Below are positions 9,662 to 19,156 of a stretch of 22,567 nucleotides of DNA, one piece after another. The stretch covers positions 1 through 22,567 of the forward strand of contig JAYMSP010002766.1 in NCBI GenBank assembly GCA_036897095.1, in the 5' to 3' direction. Every line of letters starts with the position of its first letter. The first letter of the stretch is position 1. Source of the stretch: Plantago elongata. Lineage: Eukaryota; Streptophyta; Magnoliopsida; Lamiales; Plantaginaceae. The translations under genes and the position numbers were made by a program. Below the pieces are notes generated by a model that ran no database searches, had not been told where the DNA came from, and saw nothing but the letters and a program-made list of their open reading frames with translations.

Positions 9662-11655
9662 ATGACCTCTTCTCCAGACCTTCTCAATGTTGAACCACTC
9701 GAACTCAAATTTCCCTGTAAGTTAAAAATGCGATGTTAATCCGTCTAAAATAATAATATATATTCATGTTCTATCAACATTGCTAATTTGTTGTTTGCTA
9801 TTCGACCAGTTGAGCCCAAGAAACAAATATCTTGTTCCATCCAAGTTGCTAACAAGACCGATGGTCATGTTGCTTTCAAGGTATATTTTATTAATTTGCA
9901 AAATGTCTTGTGATTTCAAGTAATATATACCCCATTCAAAATTCTTGACTTCTTTTTTTTTTGCTTGTAGGTTAAAACAACAAATCCTAAGAAATATTGC
10001 GTCCGACCTAACACTGGAGTTGTTCAACCGCGTTCAACATGTGACATTGTTGGTAGTGTCTGTGAACCATTTCCTTAAAGTTTTCAACAACTTGGAGACG
10101 GATTGTGATAGAATTTGAATATTCTTTTTCAATTGAAATTGAGGTTTTTTTTATAAAATTCAATTTGAGTGGGGAAATGACCGCTCCAGCGATACGACAG
10201 ACAACCTTATTTTCTATTTCAATCATGTAACTAACTAAAAATAAATAAATCATTTGACTAACTACATTATGAAAGATAACCTATGAACATTGTTTAATGT
10301 TGCTTTGTTTACTTGACCGAATCTGAATAGTTATGCACAAAATCTAACCTTCTACTATTGAAGTAATTTGGCCTCGATTTCATTGCTAGTAGCATTTTTA
10401 TGAAAAATATGTTAATTATTCATTGTTTCACGTGACTTGATGTTGTCGTAGTCACGATGCAAGCACAAAAGGAGGCTCCAGCAGACATGCAATGCCGTGA
10501 CAAGTTTCTGCTACAAAGTGTAGTTACTAGCTCAGAGTTATCAGCTAAAGACATTACTGCAGAAATGGTTAGCTTTTGCCATATTTCTGATCATTGTCGT
10601 TTCAGATTGCTTTCATCATACCGTAACGATATATTTATGTCAGGATTATCTGACATTCAAATCATTCTGATTGTTGATAGTAGAAGACAATGCACGAGGA
10701 GGCATAAAATGCACATTGATGATTGATAACATTGCGATACAACTATTCTCGATAGGAAGGAAAACAATGATGATTAGTTAACCCGGAATTTTTTATTATA
10801 TGCAGTTCAATAAGGAGCCAGGGCGTGTGGTCGAAGAGTGCAAGTTGAGAGTGGTTTACGTAGCTCCACCTCAGCCACCATCTCCAGTTGCTGAGGGATC
10901 AGAAGAGGGTTCTCCCAAGACATACAATAAACTTGAGAATGGAACTGATGTATGCGTCTCTAGTCGAAATTAATCTGGTGTTCATACATTGCATATTTTG
11001 TCCTTCAATACACATCTTGCACTTGTTAAAATTTTAACTGTGTGCCTTTTGGTATTTTAGTTTCTCTACCTGCTCATATTATTGTATCGGTGTTGTTGCA
11101 GGTTACTAGATTGTTTCTTGATAGTCATGACAAATCACCTGAGGTAACTCTCCATCTATAAAGAACTCTTTTTGTAGTATAATAAACATTGTTAGTTTCT
11201 ATTTAAAAGATGAAGGCTTCTGAAGTATGAATAAAAAATTTGTAGGTTGAATAATAAAGACTAATAGGAGTACAAAATCCTTATTGCTCTATATAAGTTG
11301 TGTGGTTCACAGGTACGATCTGTCGTAGCAAGATTGAATGAGGAAAAGGCTGTTGCTCTTCAACGGAGTAATAAACTTCGTCAAGAATTGGTGAGTGTGA
11401 TTGATCGCAATCTAACAAGGATCTTAACCGTTATATGAGAAATAGAAGATTGCTTCAGTACTCCAATACTACACCAAAAATGTACACATTTTTGTGTAGT
11501 TTATGGTAATCGTCTTCTTAATGGTGCTCTCTCTTATCCAACAGGAACTGTTGAAACACGGTAGCAGCAAGAGTGGAGGAGGCGTATCCATGGCTGTTGT
11601 TCTTGTCATTGGATTGATGGGTATAATGTTGGGCTATTTCTTCAGAAGGACATAA
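9662..11655 (+). CDS. VAP27-family vesicle-associated protein (MSP domain, tail-anchored)
   Basis: Eight exons join in frame: 9662-9716, 9810-9880, 9971-10052, 10452-10567, 10806-10949, 11102-11143, 11313-11390 and 11545-11655 (TAA), giving 232 residues. The MSP domain spans about residues 6-128 and has the family signature TTNPKKYCVRPNTGVVQP, then VTMQAQ and CRDKFLLQS; the conserved TT and DKF residues line the FFAT-peptide pocket in known VAPs. A polar linker (PPSPVAEGSEEGSPK) follows, then a short coiled coil (RLNEEKAVALQRSNKLRQEL, about 177-196). The C-terminal hydrophobic helix (about 210-229) carries a GxxxG-like pattern and ends FFRRT, so the protein should be tail-anchored in the ER. 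Plant VAP27s tether the ER to the plasma membrane, endosomes and cytoskeleton. Length is normal for the family and the frame is intact. The start is the first in-frame ATG after the CT-rich leader. A paralogue lies 8 kb downstream. Confidence 0.95.
11468..11500 (+). repeat. Near-perfect palindrome in VAP27 intron 7, CACTA-TIR-like
   Basis: ACTACACCAAAAATGT (11468-11483) is followed after two bases by ACATTTTTGTGTAGT (11486-11500), its reverse complement apart from one extra C. The arm resembles the CACTACAMCAAAAA ends of plant CACTA elements placed head to head with nothing between. It may be a deletion remnant of a CACTA element, or a simple hairpin. Confidence 0.45.
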
Positions 11656-12191
11656 GATGATTTGCTAACACACTCTCGCTCCATACCAACATAGATAAAC
11701 ATATGCAATGATAGAAGATCGCGAGGCAACTAGCTATTCTCTTGTAGTGTTTGTTCGATTTTTTTCTTTCCGATTTATGCAATTTTGTATGACATCTTAT
11801 ATAATCCAAATTGTCACCAGTTCGTGTTCCTTGCTAAAAGGATGGGACTTCTCATAAACTCTACAGATGACTATCAATGGTTATATCAATCTGAGCAAAT
11901 TTTTGTGTTTTGTTATATATTGGTGACCTCTTTCTATGTTGTAGGGCTAAATTGTCAGCTTGATCCTATACTACATACCGTCAGGCTTCCATCTAAGTTT
12001 TATGCATGTAAATTGATGTTATTTTTTCTTCAGATATCATTATCACATCGCCCTCCCTCTTTGTAATGTTGTTGTACTCCACTTCGTTCCAATCTTATCA
12101 TGTAAGGAAGCCCTTAAAATTTAGCTGCCATTTGAAATTTGATGTACTCACTTGACCGTTGAACTGAAAGGGAAGTAAAACTATATATAAT
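11656..12191. other. VAP27 3' UTR and intergenic DNA
   Basis: T-rich sequence following the VAP27 stop. The first few hundred bases are presumably the 3' UTR. The open frame at 11785-12066 is rich in hydrophobic codons and has no homologue I recognise, so I do not call it. No clear polyadenylation signal can be singled out. Confidence 0.4.
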
Positions 12192-12194
12192 TAA

Positions 12195-12337
12195 GGGGTT
12201 GAATCGCTTCATTTGACTCGATAAATAGTGATTTGGACTAAAATACACTTCAAATACCCTCATTTCAATTTCATTTCAAACACAATTTCACCAAAATCCA
12301 TCCAAACGTCCATTCAAATTCTATATCAATCAGCCCT
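12195..12337 (+). mobile_element. Tourist/Harbinger-type MITE, copy 2
   Basis: A 143-bp copy of the family seen at 4976-5125, in the same orientation. It begins GGGGTTGA and ends ATCAGCCCT, and is flanked by a perfect 3-bp duplication, TAA at 12192-12194 and 12338-12340. The internal block from CATTTGACTCGAT through TTTCACCAAAATCC matches copy 1 closely. About a dozen bases near the left end are missing relative to copy 1. Confidence 0.8.
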
Positions 12338-12340
12338 TAA

Positions 12341-13353
12341 GTCATCATCAAACTCCGAAAAAACTTTGAAGATGCAAGTGTTTCTTTTAGTTTTTCTTTT
12401 AATCCATATAGATAGATAATTAACATTTATTATATACTAATCTCAATAACTGCCACAACTCGACGAGGCGTACGGTATAAAAGATACAAGTTAAGTTTTG
12501 TTACAAACCAAATAGGACAACTGGTCCAAACTACAACATTACCTCTAGGCAAAATAGTTGCACTTTCTTCATTTTGAAAGAGATTCGTTGTTTCCATGTT
12601 CTCATATGCTACTTGGTTTTGTTCCCTATAAATAAAAAGGAGCTTGAACTCTACGGATTTCTCAGTTAAGCTCATGATGCCTAGTATATTCATAAAAAAA
12701 AATACAAAATTAATAGAAGTCCATTTTCAAGCTCAGACTAGTGGGGAACTGAATGATTAAAATCTCAATTTTAATCTCTGAAAATTAAAATTTTAATTTA
12801 CGCTCATATTTTTCGGTAAATTGACAATTTATCTAGACGAATATTGAGTTTTTCTAGCACATAATATTTTGACAAAACTGACAATTTGTCTGGACGAATA
12901 TATAGTTTTTCTGACAAGTGCTATTTGGTAAAGTTGATATCAATTGACGGGCTACAAATCAGGTGAGACATTCTTTACCATCTCAATACCTGAAGTTTCC
13001 CAGCTATCAATAGCTCCCAGAAATCACGCTAAAAGACACTTTTACCCATGGACCAGTCATACACATCATCACGTGTTTGGGTGGTAATTTGCATAATTGG
13101 TCCCTGCAGCTGGAGATGAGAAATTCCAGCTGAATTTTTGTTTTCCGCTTCTCCTCAGCATCGTTGACGTCTCCCATAGCCGATTATTCACTGATTTTCC
13201 GCCACCGCGACGTAAAATCAAGGATTTATCGGTACAATGGATTCACTGATTCAAAACCTTACAGACAACACGAGTTGGGATATACCTCCACTTAAGCTAC
13301 CACTGGGCAAAACTTGAAACTAGGTTTATCAAAACAATCTCACTCAACGAAAA
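12341..13353. other. Intergenic DNA with a 33-bp direct repeat
   Basis: No gene is supported. A 33-bp block starting GACAATTT at 12823-12855 recurs at 12880-12912 (offset 57 bp, four mismatches). The sequence before it, 12755-12800, is AT-rich and partly palindromic. A CACGTG G-box core lies near 13070. The GC content rises from about 13120 as the next gene approaches. An ATG near 13236 opens a 26-codon frame that ends before 13354. Confidence 0.4.
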
Positions 13354-14518
13354 ATGCAGTCAGCCCGGACAAGGCACGATTCCGACAACCATCGTAACAA
13401 CAGAGGTATGTGCATCAATGCTATCAGTTACATATGTTTGATTTTGTGTTTCCCTTGTATTGATACCCCCTTTGCAACACTTGCATAGATGCGTCCTTGG
13501 ATGAAGTAGACAACAACTACGGCGGCAACAAAATGGAAATCGGTCCTGGTTCAGGTTCGTACATAGTACCCCGTTTGTTGTCTAAGTATCATACACTATA
13601 CACCGCGCCACTGTCTTTTGGTTGATTGAGCTTTTGTTGACATCTGAAACAACCCATTTGTTATGAGGTTTGTCCAGCTCCCTTTTTGATGAATAACTTC
13701 CTACAAATGGGTTGAGTTAGTGTTTGATAAATTTGTGTTGTACTCTAATTAGTTGTCCGGCAGGATTTTGAAAATTTGATAAATCATGAGAGCCTTGCCG
13801 ACTCGGTAAAGAATATATCACCTTAATAATCAATATATGTTTAAATTCTCAAGTTTTCCCCTTTAGCTTTATTGTTTCAGCTTGCTGTCTTTTTTCTTGT
13901 TGGTGTTCATTAAATCAGGTGATTGACACAGGGGGTTTAAAAAAAATTCCAGCATGTAGCATTATATAGTTATACATTTTAAACAAGTAAATGAAATTAT
14001 CATATCGATCATTTTTTCAGCTACATGTTGCAAGATATGACGTAGACAGCTGGTACAAGAACATGGAAGTACAGTTTGTTGACAAGAAGCTACTGGATGC
14101 ACTCCGTTATGACACATGGCTGTTTCCATTAAACACCCCTGCTCTAGTAAGTGTTTCTTTATTAATATTTCTATTTAATATAAAAACTTATTAATAATAT
14201 CGGTCCCGATCATTTCCTTTCAATTAAGTTCAAGCTTATACAACATACATTATATGCCATGTGTTACAGGTGAGTTACGTGGAGAGGCAAATAAAGCAAT
14301 CTGGTTGTGGAATGTGGTTACCTATCTTCAGGGCTGACTTCCAAACTCGTGTTGTGAACTGTCGTGATACTCCACAACAGGTAGAAGGCACACTTGACTG
14401 TGGGGTGGTAGTCTATCGGCTAATGGAGGCTGTGATATGCAAGGAGCCGATTGTAAGGGATGATTGGACTGATTCACAGGGCGGAATTGTGAGGGCTAAC
14501 ATCGTTGGCGTTCTTTGA
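13354..14518 (+). pseudogene. Fragmentary Ulp1-like (C48) cysteine protease gene
   Basis: The 3' exons are clear: 14021-14146 and 14270-14518 join in phase 0 and end in TGA. They encode FPLNTPAL, then an Ulp1 C-terminal block in which TPQQ supplies the conserved glutamine and LDCGVVVYRLMEAV the DCG catalytic cysteine of the SUMO-protease/C48 fold. The His and Asp of the triad, normally in an HW block soon after the P-x-N segment, are not encoded anywhere visible, and the 123-bp intron there has no room for them. A possible 42-nt phase-0 exon lies at 13764-13805. Upstream, 13354-13405 and 13489-13554 join in frame (MQSARTRHDSDN then DASLDEVDNN), but that frame does not connect in phase to the later exons. 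The gene is therefore probably a remnant. Plant Ulp1-like genes are often carried by MULE/Kaonashi-type transposons, so it need not be a host SUMO protease. Confidence 0.55.
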
Positions 14519-14550
14519 TTCACAGGGCGGAATTGTGAGGGCTAATATCG
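14471..14550 (+). repeat. 46-bp tandem duplication at the Ulp1-like C-terminus
   Basis: GATTCACAGGGCGGAATTG and the bases after it, 34 bp in all, at 14471-14504 recur at 14517-14550 with one C/T difference. The duplication falls across the stop codon: the first copy continues into IVGVL then TGA, whereas without it the frame would read on into the sequence now after the second copy. Very recent, given the near identity. Confidence 0.85.
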
Positions 14551-14832
14551 ATCACCCTTGACTGCAGCTTCATTTGTAAATGGAAACACGCCCTTATCAG
14601 AACCTTAATGGTCATCGTTTAATGCCGGGCCGGCATATGCACTGTCAGATATCATATTCGTCTTTTTACCCTTTTTTGTTATCAGAATATGATTCGGTGC
14701 TGCTACGTATTCTTGTTCTTCCATTTTTCGGATGCGTTACTTGTCAAATTAAGTTCGTTGATTAGTACATTTTGCTACTGGATTGGTTTATGGGGGTGGT
14801 CAATATTTAGGATGGAATGATGGTCACCGTGG
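14551..14832. other. Intergenic DNA
   Basis: About 280 bases with no supported feature. A short frame at 14580-14765 has no recognisable similarity. Confidence 0.4.
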
Positions 14833-16530
14833 TCGGGGCAGCATGATCATGGTGACAGCTGACCATTGTAGTCGGGGCATAGTAGAATGATTTTTTTCAT
14901 GGTGGGTGCAGCATGATCATATCATGATTTTTGCGGGTGCATTGATATATATAATTACACTGCCCCAGCCCCAATCACCATCAAAGTTGCTCATGGAAAA
15001 AATTAGTCATATACTGTCGGGGCATTATTTTATATATAGCCACGTTGCCCGAGCCCCACTCACCATCAAAATTTATCGAGCCATATTTAGTACATTTATT
15101 TTGCCTCGCTTATCTAATGAATGATCCCAACTTTAAGTTTGTGATAAGTTCGTTGAGTTAGGGAGTGATTTTTCTTGTACCTCACTGCCCCCGGTAAAAA
15201 GAAAATTGTCAAGTCGGAACGTTTGAATTTGATTGACTGGTGGTAATTAATGTCGGGGCAGCATGATGTCAGGTCCATGGAAACTGATCAAGAAGACTCA
15301 GCTAATATCCAAGAGAAGGCAGGAACCATAAACGTAACATCACTTGCAAAAGGCGTGTGCCATTTACAAATGAAGCTGTAGTCAAGGGTCAACCACCTTA
15401 GCGCAATCTCAACCGTTCAGCCCGTCTGTTGATCCAACGATTATAACATGTTGAGTATGATGGCTCATCACAGCCGTCGATTGTTGATCTGATCCAACGG
15501 TGTCTGAATATTTCGTACTGTTTGTACCTTCCAATTCCAGCAATAATCGGCGCAGCATTGATCCATTTGAATCAGTCATCACCGTTGTAATTTAGGATTT
15601 TTGTTCGTACGTTTATGACCGTTGCAGGCTTTTAGCCGTTGCTTTTTGTGGTATTTGTATTCGTTGTTTCATTCGATTTACCCAGGTAATGAAATAGTTC
15701 TAGTTCTTAGTCAATTCTCTCTGTTAATGTCTTAATCCTTCTTAATTCGTTTATGTCTTCCTCCCTTTCTGTTCATAATTCTGTCACAAACTACTATTCT
15801 TACCAAGTATAGGTCGGGCACGGAACACATGACATGCATACCGACTGACAATTAAAGTCGGGGCAGTAAAGTATGTTTGTTACCAAGTCGGGGCAATGTT
15901 ATATGCATAACCATACTAGCCCCAATAAACCATCCACATTTGCTCATGCAAAAAAAATAAAATGTTTTAGTCTGGGCAGTATGGTCGTTACCAAGTCTGG
16001 GCACTGTTATATGTACAACAACACTGCCACAGACTCAGTAAAAACCACACTTGATCATGCAATATTTTAGTTCATATTATTGTTACTCATCGAATAATTT
16101 GTATACGTCGGGAGCATTTTTTTGTATATTGTAGTCACGCTTCCCCCAGCGACCCACTGACCATCAAGTTTTATCGCGCCATTGCTTACTTATCCCACAA
16201 ACGATCCATTCTTTTTTTTCTTAACTCAGAACTCTAGGAAAAAAAATTGACTGATGTTTAGGAAGACCGGGGCAGCATGACAAGCACATATACTCACCAT
16301 TAGAGTCGGGGCAGGGTGGAGTGGTAGTTAACATGCCCGGGCATCCTGATCAGATCACGAGCTGGGCATTGTGACCACCGTAAATTGTCGATGCTGAATA
16401 GTCATCTTCTTTTACATTTTATAGGTCGGGATAGTATGATCAGGGATTTGTCATCATGATTTCCTCCACTGTTAGGGCACTATGACTGGGGCTTTGCCAC
16501 CCTCACTACTATGATTGATTAAAATTATAT
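14833..16530 (+). repeat. Degenerate interspersed repeat field, TCGGGGCA core
   Basis: The octamer TCGGGGCA occurs exactly at 14833, 14872, 15017, 15253, 15858, 15888 and 16306, always on the + strand, with many one-base variants (CCGGGGCA, TCTGGGCA, GCGGGTGCA, TCGGGATA). Each tends to start a module of about 30-40 bp that continues GCATGATCA or ATTTTATATA. Larger duplications are visible: about 84 bp (14939 against 15022, sharing CACCATCAAA 85 bp apart) and about 108-113 bp (15856 against 15969, sharing TTACCAAGTC). The stretch 15270-15800 is mostly free of the motif and instead holds CAACCGTT/GATCCAACG repeats. No coding frame. Function and family unknown to me. Confidence 0.6.
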
Positions 16531-16850
16531 GCTTTATAGGTCGGCACGGTCGGGGAAGCTGACTAACGGGCCATACAATCAGGATATTCATATGTTTGAT
16601 AACCAAGACTTGGTACAATCTTTGGAATTTTTCGTACATATAATAAGAAAATTTAAAAAACAAATTAACCATTGTAACCAACTTAGTAAAACTCATGTTT
16701 ATCCAACATACTACTATCTTTAAACCCATCAAGTTGCAGTAAGTACGATTGGCAGTTTGGTGTGCATTACAATGTGCAGCGTGACTTGTGTGATTGGGGT
16801 TGTCCTCTAATCACTGTTAACAGCTGTTCGACATCTTTTATAGTTGAGAT
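16531..16850. other. Intergenic DNA left of the hAT element
   Basis: Unique-looking AT-rich sequence with overlapping short frames on both strands and no recognisable gene. Its last 8 bases (GTTGAGAT, 16843-16850) are the left target-site duplication of the hAT element. Confidence 0.4.
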
Positions 16851-17693
16851 TTGGGGTGAGCATCGGTCTAGGTCCGGATTGATATGGTCCGGACCGAATT
16901 TTATAAATTTTCACATCCCGAGGCCCGAACCTAAAATTGTTCGGTCCAGGACCGGACCGAACCGAAATTTTCGGTACGGTCCGGGCCAAGATCGAAAATT
17001 AAAAAAAAATTGAGAATATCAGATCTCTCAAGTCCAAAAACTCCAAATTTTCCAGATCTCTTTGTCTATGTCAATCTATTTTGAACCTCTTCTCTTTTAA
17101 CTATTTCTTTTGCTTTTGGATCGATCTATTTCTTGCGCGGCCGCTTGGAGGTAGAGGCGGAGACGTGATGGACGGAGGCTGAGCAGTGGTGGCGATTGGC
17201 AAAGGTGAGCAGCGGAGAGAGAGAGAGAGAGCAGTGGAGAGGGGAGACTGTGGAGTCATGGTGGCGGAAGAGAAGAGCAGAGGAGTCGTGACTCGTGGTG
17301 ACGGAAGAGAAGAGCAGAGGAGAGGCGTGGCGGCGGAAGAGAAAGAGGAGAGGCGTGGCGGCGTGTCGGTTTGTGGTGGTGGAAGAGATAGCGGCGGAAG
17401 GGAGAGGAGTAGAGTCGGAGTTTGTGGCGGAGGGGAGGCTCGGAGTCGGAGGTGAGGTGCCGGCTGCCGGGGGTGGAGGAAGTCAAGAAGAGGTGAGCAG
17501 GGAAGAGAAAAATTGGGGTTAGGGTTTTACTGGAGGAAGGGAAAAGTTATATATATATATATACTCTAATCGGTCCTGGTCGGTCCGACACGCAGTTCGG
17601 TATTTGACCCGGACCGGACCGAGGACCGAGAAATATAATTTTTCAATACCGAGGACCGATTTTTCGGTCCGGTTGGAGTTTTGCTCACCCCTA
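16851..17693. mobile_element. Non-autonomous hAT transposon, 843 bp
   Basis: The ends are 12-bp terminal inverted repeats: TTGGGGTGAGCA at the left, and TGCTCACCCCTA at the right, whose complement is TAGGGGTGAGCA (one mismatch). Flanking 8-bp duplications GTTGAGAT (16843-16850) and GTTAAGAT (17694-17701) differ by one base. Eight-base duplications with T(A/T)GGGGTG-type ends are the hallmark of hAT elements. Both subterminal regions (16862-16985 and 17575-17675) are packed with GGTCCGGACCGAA-like motifs in both orientations, as expected for transposase-binding subterminal repeats. No transposase is encoded. The interior (17130-17520) is G/A-biased on the + strand and unlike the rest of the window; it may be captured host DNA. 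Confidence 0.9.
17261..17385 (+). repeat. Purine-rich imperfect tandem repeats inside the hAT element
   Basis: Units starting GTGGCGGAAGAGAAGAGC (17261), GTGGTGACGGAAGAGAAG (17295), GTGGCGGCGGAAGAGAAAG (17327) and GTGGCGGCGTG (17355) follow one another at spacings of 34, 32 and 28 bp. Open frames through this region on both strands arise from the repeat composition and are not called. A TA microsatellite lies nearby at about 17557-17573. Confidence 0.65.
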
Positions 17694-17701
17694 GTTAAGA
17701 T

Positions 17702-18005
17702 GACACTGGACTCTATATAGTACTTCACTTTTCGTTTATTATAAATGATTGCCCTATTAATTTGATAACACTAAATATTAAATCTGCCTATCATATTTAT
17801 TCTTCAAAATCTAAAAAATCATGTATGGGCAATATATATTTATCAAAATTATATTATAAAAACCTTTCATCTTAAGTTTTAGAGGAGTTATATATTATAT
17901 GATTGTAGAAGTTATAAATTATGTTATATGATTTTAGATAAGTTATATATTTTTTTCTTACAATTATTTTAATTAGACTTATTATAGCATGATTGTATCA
18001 ATTTT
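17702..18005. other. AT-rich intergenic DNA
   Basis: Very AT-rich sequence, with GTTATATATT-type and TTATATGATTxTAG-type motifs repeated around 17885-17950. No gene or element boundary recognised. Confidence 0.4.
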
Positions 18006-18290
18006 GGGCATGGTCACTTATACATATCGAGGTCTTGTTGTATACACGTAGGGTTATTGCGTGTTGGTCGGGTGCTATAACTTTTACATACGGGGGGATT
18101 TTTTTTTGTCCGGGCATGGTTACTTGTACATGTCGGGGCCTTTATGTGTCCATGTTGAAGCATTGTTTATTTGGTCGGGTGTTATAACCTTTACATATCG
18201 GGGCATTTTTTTTTGTCAGTCATGATCACTGGTACACATCGGGGCACCATTTTATTATGGCATTGTCGTTTATATATCGCCCACAAATCT
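18006..18290 (+). repeat. 106-bp tandem repeat, nearly three units
   Basis: Units start at 18006, 18112 and about 18218. The shared CATGGTCAC/CATGGTTAC/CATGATCAC anchor falls at 18009, 18115 and 18221, exactly 106 bp apart each time. Each full unit runs GGGCATGGT, ACTTxTACAT, TCGxGGxC, then GGTCGGGTGxTATAAC, TTTACATA, CGGGG and a T run. The third unit stops about two-thirds through. TCGGGGCA occurs here at 18198 and 18239, which ties this array to the field at 14833-16530. Confidence 0.8.
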
Positions 18291-18787
18291 GCTCTATTTG
18301 ATCCAATTAGACACATTCCTAACATGACTTCATTATAAAGTTAATATGAGACATTTATACAATAAAATATTTGGGTCGACCGATTGAAGAAATAATTCAT
18401 TACTATTCATAATAATCCCTTGATGTTGCCCTTGTAATAATTCATTCTTGCTTCTAATAATCCCTTGTTTGTCTTATTTCTTAAATTTTCTTATATCAAA
18501 GTTGGATAATTCATTATAAGTTTGTAACATAAGATATGATGGAAAAAATCTTTTGTAATTATAACAAATCCATTTGGCCAGATCCAATAAAAATGGTCAT
18601 TTTATCCTATTTTTTGTTTTAATATTACAATTACGAGTTGGTACTTATTGAAATTATATTTATTACATTTTGGGTAAGGGGTTGGATAAGTTTGAACCTA
18701 TTTACCGTATCACATGCGGTTAGAGACACCGGTTTCATCGAAGATTTTGCATCAGAAAACAAAAAGGTTGAGTTAGTTTGTTTGTTT
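18291..18787. other. Intergenic DNA
   Basis: AT-rich sequence with no supported coding region, RNA gene or element. Confidence 0.4.
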
Positions 18788-18900
18788 CGAATTATCGGAG
18801 CATTCATAGCCTAAATGAATTATCGAAGCAGAAAACATGATTGCTCCGATAATTCGACTAAGACCCGCCACATGATGTGTCTTGCGCCGATAATTCAAAC
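18788..18900. repeat. Perfect 15-bp inverted repeat with extra motif copies
   Basis: CGAATTATCGGAGCA at 18788-18802 is exactly complementary to TGCTCCGATAATTCG at 18842-18856, leaving a 39-base loop. Within the loop GAATTATCGAAGCA (18818-18831) is a further near copy, and GCCGATAATTC follows near 18887. The layout could form a hairpin or be paired protein-binding sites or the core of a small inverted-repeat element. Confidence 0.65.
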
Positions 18901-19004
18901 ATGAAAGACATATACTCTTGATCTTGTATCATTAGTTTTAGCATCACGTGACTGGGGTGAAAAAATGAATGCAAAATGCTTTGGGACCTAAAATGAATTA
19001 TGAA

Positions 19005-19153
19005 GGGGCTGATTGGCATGACATTTGAATGAGAATTTTGGTGAAATTGTGTTTGGAATGGAATTGAAATAGGGGTATTTAAAATGTATTTTAGGCCAAA
19101 TCATTGTTCATCGAGCCAAATGAGAGCATTTAAATGTCTGGACAATCAGCTCC
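19005..19153 (-). mobile_element. Tourist/Harbinger-type MITE, copy 3 (inverted)
   Basis: A 149-bp copy of the family at 4976-5125 and 12195-12337, in the opposite orientation. It begins GGGGCTGATTGGCATGAC and ends CAATCAGCTCC, so the terminal inverted repeats extend about 28 bp with a few mismatches (ACATTTGAATG against ACATTTAAATG). It is flanked by GAA (19002-19004) and TAA (19154-19156), a TAA duplication with one change. No coding capacity. Confidence 0.8.
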
Positions 19154-19156
19154 TAA

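Noticed and set aside
11785-12066. 93-codon frame after VAP27
   Set aside because: T-rich 3' UTR-like sequence giving hydrophobic codons by composition; no homologue recognised.
15400-15530. Regulatory elements from CAACCGTT/GATCCAACG motifs
   Set aside because: Similar motifs are common in plant intergenic and transposon DNA; no gene nearby would use them.
17186-17522. Overlapping Arg/Gly/Glu-rich frames on both strands inside the hAT element
   Set aside because: They arise from purine-rich tandem repeats; several frames are open at once, which argues against coding.
18788-18856. MicroRNA precursor
   Set aside because: Only 15 paired bases with an imperfect, short stem; too little for a plant pre-miRNA without small-RNA evidence.
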